Below are positions 61,622 through 64,000 of a stretch of DNA of 64,000 nucleotides, one piece after another; positions within the stretch are counted from its first letter, which is position 1, and each line of letters begins with the position of its first letter. The stretch is taken from NCBI GenBank assembly GCA_965262875.1, contig OZ253569.1, forward strand, positions 1,364,001 through 1,428,000, given 5' to 3'. Under the pieces are notes generated by a model. It did not search any database and was not told where the DNA came from. It saw only the letters and a program-made list of their open reading frames with translations. Source of the DNA: JBALVT01 sp965262875 (GTDB taxonomy: Bacteria > Pseudomonadota > Gammaproteobacteria > Pseudomonadales > Halieaceae). The translations under genes were made by a program, and so were the position numbers.

Positions 61622-62653
61622 ATGAGCGCGGGAACACAGACTTCACCCCACACTGTACTTAGCGAAGTGCCTAGAATCGCTATCACCAGCGGTGAGCCTG
61701 CGGGAATAGGGCCTGACATTTTGCTGCGCTGCGCCGGACAAAGTCATGTATCTGAGCTCGTTGCGATAGCCGACCCGACCTTGCTTAAAGAGCGTGCGGC
61801 AATGTTGGGACTGGACATTGAGCTGGAAGAGTTTGTTCCGGGTACCGGACCCACCCGCCATCGCGCCGGAACACTAAAAGTACTTGCCACACCCCTGGCA
61901 ACACCCTGCGTTCCAGGGGTGCTCGAGCCCTCTAACGCCGCCTACGTCATCGATACATTGCGCCTTGCGGTGGATGGCTGCGTAAACGGCTCGTTTAGCG
62001 CTATGGTCACCCCGCCGGTTCAGAAATCAATTATCAACGACGCCGGCATACCCTTCTCTGGCCACACAGAATTTCTGGCCGATGCTACCGATACCCCAGA
62101 AGTGGTGATGATGCTTGCATCGGGTGAGCTGCGGGTGGCACTTGCGACGACCCATCTGCCCTTAAGTGCGGTGCCTGGGGCAATAACCCCCGAGCTTCTG
62201 CAACAAACCCTGAAAATTTTGCACGCGGACCTGCGCAGTAAGTTTGGGCTGGATCAACCGCGCATAGCCGTTCTGGGATTAAATCCCCACGCGGGAGAGG
62301 GAGGACATCTGGGCCGTGAAGAAATCGACACGATCATTCCAGTGCTGGATCGCCTTCGCAAAACAGGTATGGACTTGCAGGGGCCGTTACCCGCAGATAC
62401 CGCTTTCAACCCCAAAGTTCTGGATCAATGTGATGCCGTTTTTGCCATGTATCACGACCAGGGGCTGCCCGTTTTAAAATATGCGGGTTTCGGCAACGCC
62501 ATCAACATTACCCTGGGCTTGCCACTGATTCGCACATCGGTAGATCATGGCACCGCGCTGGACCTCGCAGGCACCGGTAAAGCGAGCGCCAGCAGCCTGG
62601 AACGCGCTATAGCAACCGCAATCGAGATGAGCCTGGCGAAGGCGTCACAGTAG
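61622..62653 (+). CDS. pdxA: 4-hydroxythreonine-4-phosphate dehydrogenase
   Basis: A 343-residue NAD-dependent enzyme of pyridoxal phosphate synthesis. Motifs: ITSGEPAGIGPDI, TPPVQKSIIND, the metal His in FSGHTEFLAD, VLGLNPHAGEGGHLG, and AMYHDQGLPVLKYAGFGNAINITLGLPLIRTSVDHGTA. The ATG at 61622 lies 11 bp after surA; the lptD-surA-pdxA order is conserved. Confidence 0.95.
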   Translation: MSAGTQTSPHTVLSEVPRIAITSGEPAGIGPDILLRCAGQSHVSELVAIADPTLLKERAAMLGLDIELEEFVPGTGPTRHRAGTLKVLATPLATPCVPGVLEPSNAAYVIDTLRLAVDGCVNGSFSAMVTPPVQKSIINDAGIPFSGHTEFLADATDTPEVVMMLASGELRVALATTHLPLSAVPGAITPELLQQTLKILHADLRSKFGLDQPRIAVLGLNPHAGEGGHLGREEIDTIIPVLDRLRKTGMDLQGPLPADTAFNPKVLDQCDAVFAMYHDQGLPVLKYAGFGNAINITLGLPLIRTSVDHGTALDLAGTGKASASSLERAIATAIEMSLAKASQ

Positions 62654-62656
62654 AGA

Positions 62657-63382
62657 TTAAGATGTTTCTTCGCCCTGACTCATCGCATGGATGTGTTTGC
62701 GATATTCCATCAGCACATCGGACACATCGCCTTGAGCGGCAATTTTTGCCTCGTTGAGCCAGATCGCCCTGTCGCACAAATCTTGCACCTGTGAGTCGTT
62801 GTGGGAAACAAACACCACCGTTTGATCGCCGCCAATGCGATCTTTCATCGCTTGCTGGGCCTTTTGCCTGAAGTGCGCATCACCCACACTTAAGATTTCG
62901 TCCACGAGCAAAATATCCACGAGGGTAATTAAGGCAGTGGTAAACCCGAGCCTGGCTCGCATACCCGATGAATAGGATTTCACGGGTTCTTCAAACGACT
63001 GCCCCAACTCCGAGAAATCTTTAATCTCATCTAACAACAATTCGGCCTCAGCCCGCGAAGAACCCTGTAACATGGCTGACAACAATGCATTGTTTCTACC
63101 GGAAAGATCCGCTCTGAAGCCCAAACCGATGGTTAGCAACGATGCAGTCACACCCGCGCGCATTTGAACTATTCCGTTTGTCGGTGCCAGAATGCCGGCC
63201 ATCACACGCAGTATCGTTGTCTTTCCGCAGCCATTTTTACCGATAACGCCCAGGGTTTCGCCGCGACGTAGCTTTAGTGAAACGCAATCCAGCACCAGTT
63301 GATCGGGTCTGGATTTTCCCGGATGGTAATCCAGACAAACATTGTCCAGCTCAAGCAACAGTGATCTCTCTTCGCCGCTCAC
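62657..63382 (-). CDS. Polysaccharide ABC transporter ATP-binding protein (Wzt/TagH type)
   Basis: A 241-residue ABC ATPase: Walker A GVIGKNGCGKTTILR, signature YSSGMRARLGFT, Walker B DILLVDEILSVGDAHF and the H-loop VFVSHNDSQV. The GKNGCGKTT and SVGDAHFRQKA forms mark the O-antigen/teichoic-acid exporter group. It lacks the C-terminal carbohydrate-binding domain of long Wzt proteins. It overlaps the permease gene by 4 bp. Confidence 0.9.
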   Translation of the reverse strand: MSGEERSLLLELDNVCLDYHPGKSRPDQLVLDCVSLKLRRGETLGVIGKNGCGKTTILRVMAGILAPTNGIVQMRAGVTASLLTIGLGFRADLSGRNNALLSAMLQGSSRAEAELLLDEIKDFSELGQSFEEPVKSYSSGMRARLGFTTALITLVDILLVDEILSVGDAHFRQKAQQAMKDRIGGDQTVVFVSHNDSQVQDLCDRAIWLNEAKIAAQGDVSDVLMEYRKHIHAMSQGEETS

Positions 63383-64000
63383 GAGGTGAGAACCTTAAGG
63401 GCAAGAAACTGGCTGGAACGGCGGATAAATCTACCCATCACCCAAATGACAATGCCGCTGACCAAGCCAATGTGCAGAAGGTGGACCAGATCGGGGACAC
63501 CCTGATACATCAGGATTTGCCGGTAGGCATCCAGCATAAAGGCGAGCGGGTTAAGCGCCAGGATCAAATCGGTTTTGGCGGGGTCGCCCAAATCTCGTAC
63601 ATCCCAAAAAATTCCGGAGGTAAACAATAAAAACGTCATAGCCAGATTGATCACCAAACTGAAATCTCTCATCAAACACACAAGATAAGCGCCGATGAAG
63701 GAGCAGGCAACAATCAGGAGATAATTGACCGCAACCACGGGAATAAGCCAAAGCCAACCCAGAGTGACCGAGTAACCATGGGCGATAAGCATCGCAAAGA
63801 GCAGCAAAAACACTGCCGCCTGTTTGTAAACACCCTGCTGCACCAACGCCATGGGAAACAGTGTTTTCGGTACGTTCACTTTTCCGATCAAGCCCTGGTT
63901 GGCGATAATGCTACCCGAGGCTTGCGACACCGACTTGGAAAACCAGATAAAGGCCAATTTTCCGCACATGAGGAAAGCCAGAAAGTCAGCTCTGCGGGAA
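63379..64000 (-). CDS. Polysaccharide ABC transporter permease (Wzm/TagG type), partial
   Basis: The reading frame is open from the window edge to its stop at 63379; the N-terminus lies beyond 64000. Visible are the family segments FIWFSKSVSQASGSIIANQGLIGKVNVPKTLFPMALV, at least four transmembrane helices (including FLLLFAMLIAHGYSV and YLLIVACSFIGAYLVCL), and FTSGIFWDVRDLGDPAKTDLILALNPLAFMLDAYRQILM. With the ATPase it would export O-antigen or a related polysaccharide across the inner membrane. Confidence 0.88.
   Translation of the reverse strand, partial: SRRADFLAFLMCGKLAFIWFSKSVSQASGSIIANQGLIGKVNVPKTLFPMALVQQGVYKQAAVFLLLFAMLIAHGYSVTLGWLWLIPVVAVNYLLIVACSFIGAYLVCLMRDFSLVINLAMTFLLFTSGIFWDVRDLGDPAKTDLILALNPLAFMLDAYRQILMYQGVPDLVHLLHIGLVSGIVIWVMGRFIRRSSQFLALKVLTS

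Overview
The window is a chromosomal segment from a gammaproteobacterium. The best guess is a marine or heterotrophic member of the Cellvibrionales (Halieaceae/Spongiibacteraceae-like) or a near relative of the pseudomonads. This rests on Pseudomonas-style gene neighbourhoods: lptD-surA-pdxA divergent from amgK-murU, dusB-fis-purH-purD, trpE-trpG-trpD-trpC next to a vfr/crp gene, hisB-hisH-hisA-hisF, and a complete valine catabolic operon. It is an inference from gene content; no rRNA gene is present.

Layout. 1-10.9 kb is core: secB, grxC and a membrane rhodanese on the minus strand; gpmI, envC, ctpA and a YibQ-type polysaccharide deacetylase on the plus strand; the hisBHAF run; then mutY, yggX and tRNA-Phe. 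11.0-22.4 kb is a mobile-element graveyard that begins right after tRNA-Phe and ends inside a truncated enoyl-CoA hydratase gene. It holds a truncated group II intron inserted within the terminal inverted repeat of a decayed Tn3-family transposon. That transposon still carries a relB-like antitoxin beside a frameshifted toxin, and itself sits inside an IS1380-family transposase gene. Further along come a coiled-coil protein built of 54-bp repeats, a Phd/PIN toxin-antitoxin pair, a second Tn3 transposase fragment, a frameshifted MORN-type lipoprotein, and an apparently intact four-gene IS21-family element.

22.4-30.9 kb is a valine/branched-chain acyl-CoA operon (acylating aldehyde dehydrogenase, acyl-CoA dehydrogenase, enoyl-CoA hydratase, 3-hydroxyisobutyryl-CoA hydrolase, 3-hydroxyisobutyrate dehydrogenase) with a divergent AraC-family regulator and a LysR regulator. 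31-44.7 kb is mixed: a DUF4136-type lipoprotein, a 2-hydroxyacid dehydrogenase, a HIT protein, a double cupin, two DEAD-box helicases, a GNAT gene with an internal deletion, a TonB receptor with a His-rich loop plus a small DUF2946-like protein, a coniferyl-type aldehyde dehydrogenase, and a TPR protein beside a broken metallophosphatase gene.

44.9-64 kb is core again: dusB-fis, purH-purD, coq7, an OsmC protein divergent from vfr, trpEGDC preceded by a probable trpL leader peptide and promoter, rpe, murU-amgK (cell-wall recycling), lptD-surA-pdxA (outer-membrane assembly and vitamin B6), and a Wzt/Wzm-type polysaccharide ABC exporter that runs off the end of the window.

No clearly new defence or biosynthetic system was found. 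The most rewarding items are the base-precise nested insertions in the island, the two toxin-antitoxin promoters with perfect palindromic operators, the trp leader peptide, and the acylating dehydrogenase standing where mmsA is normally found.
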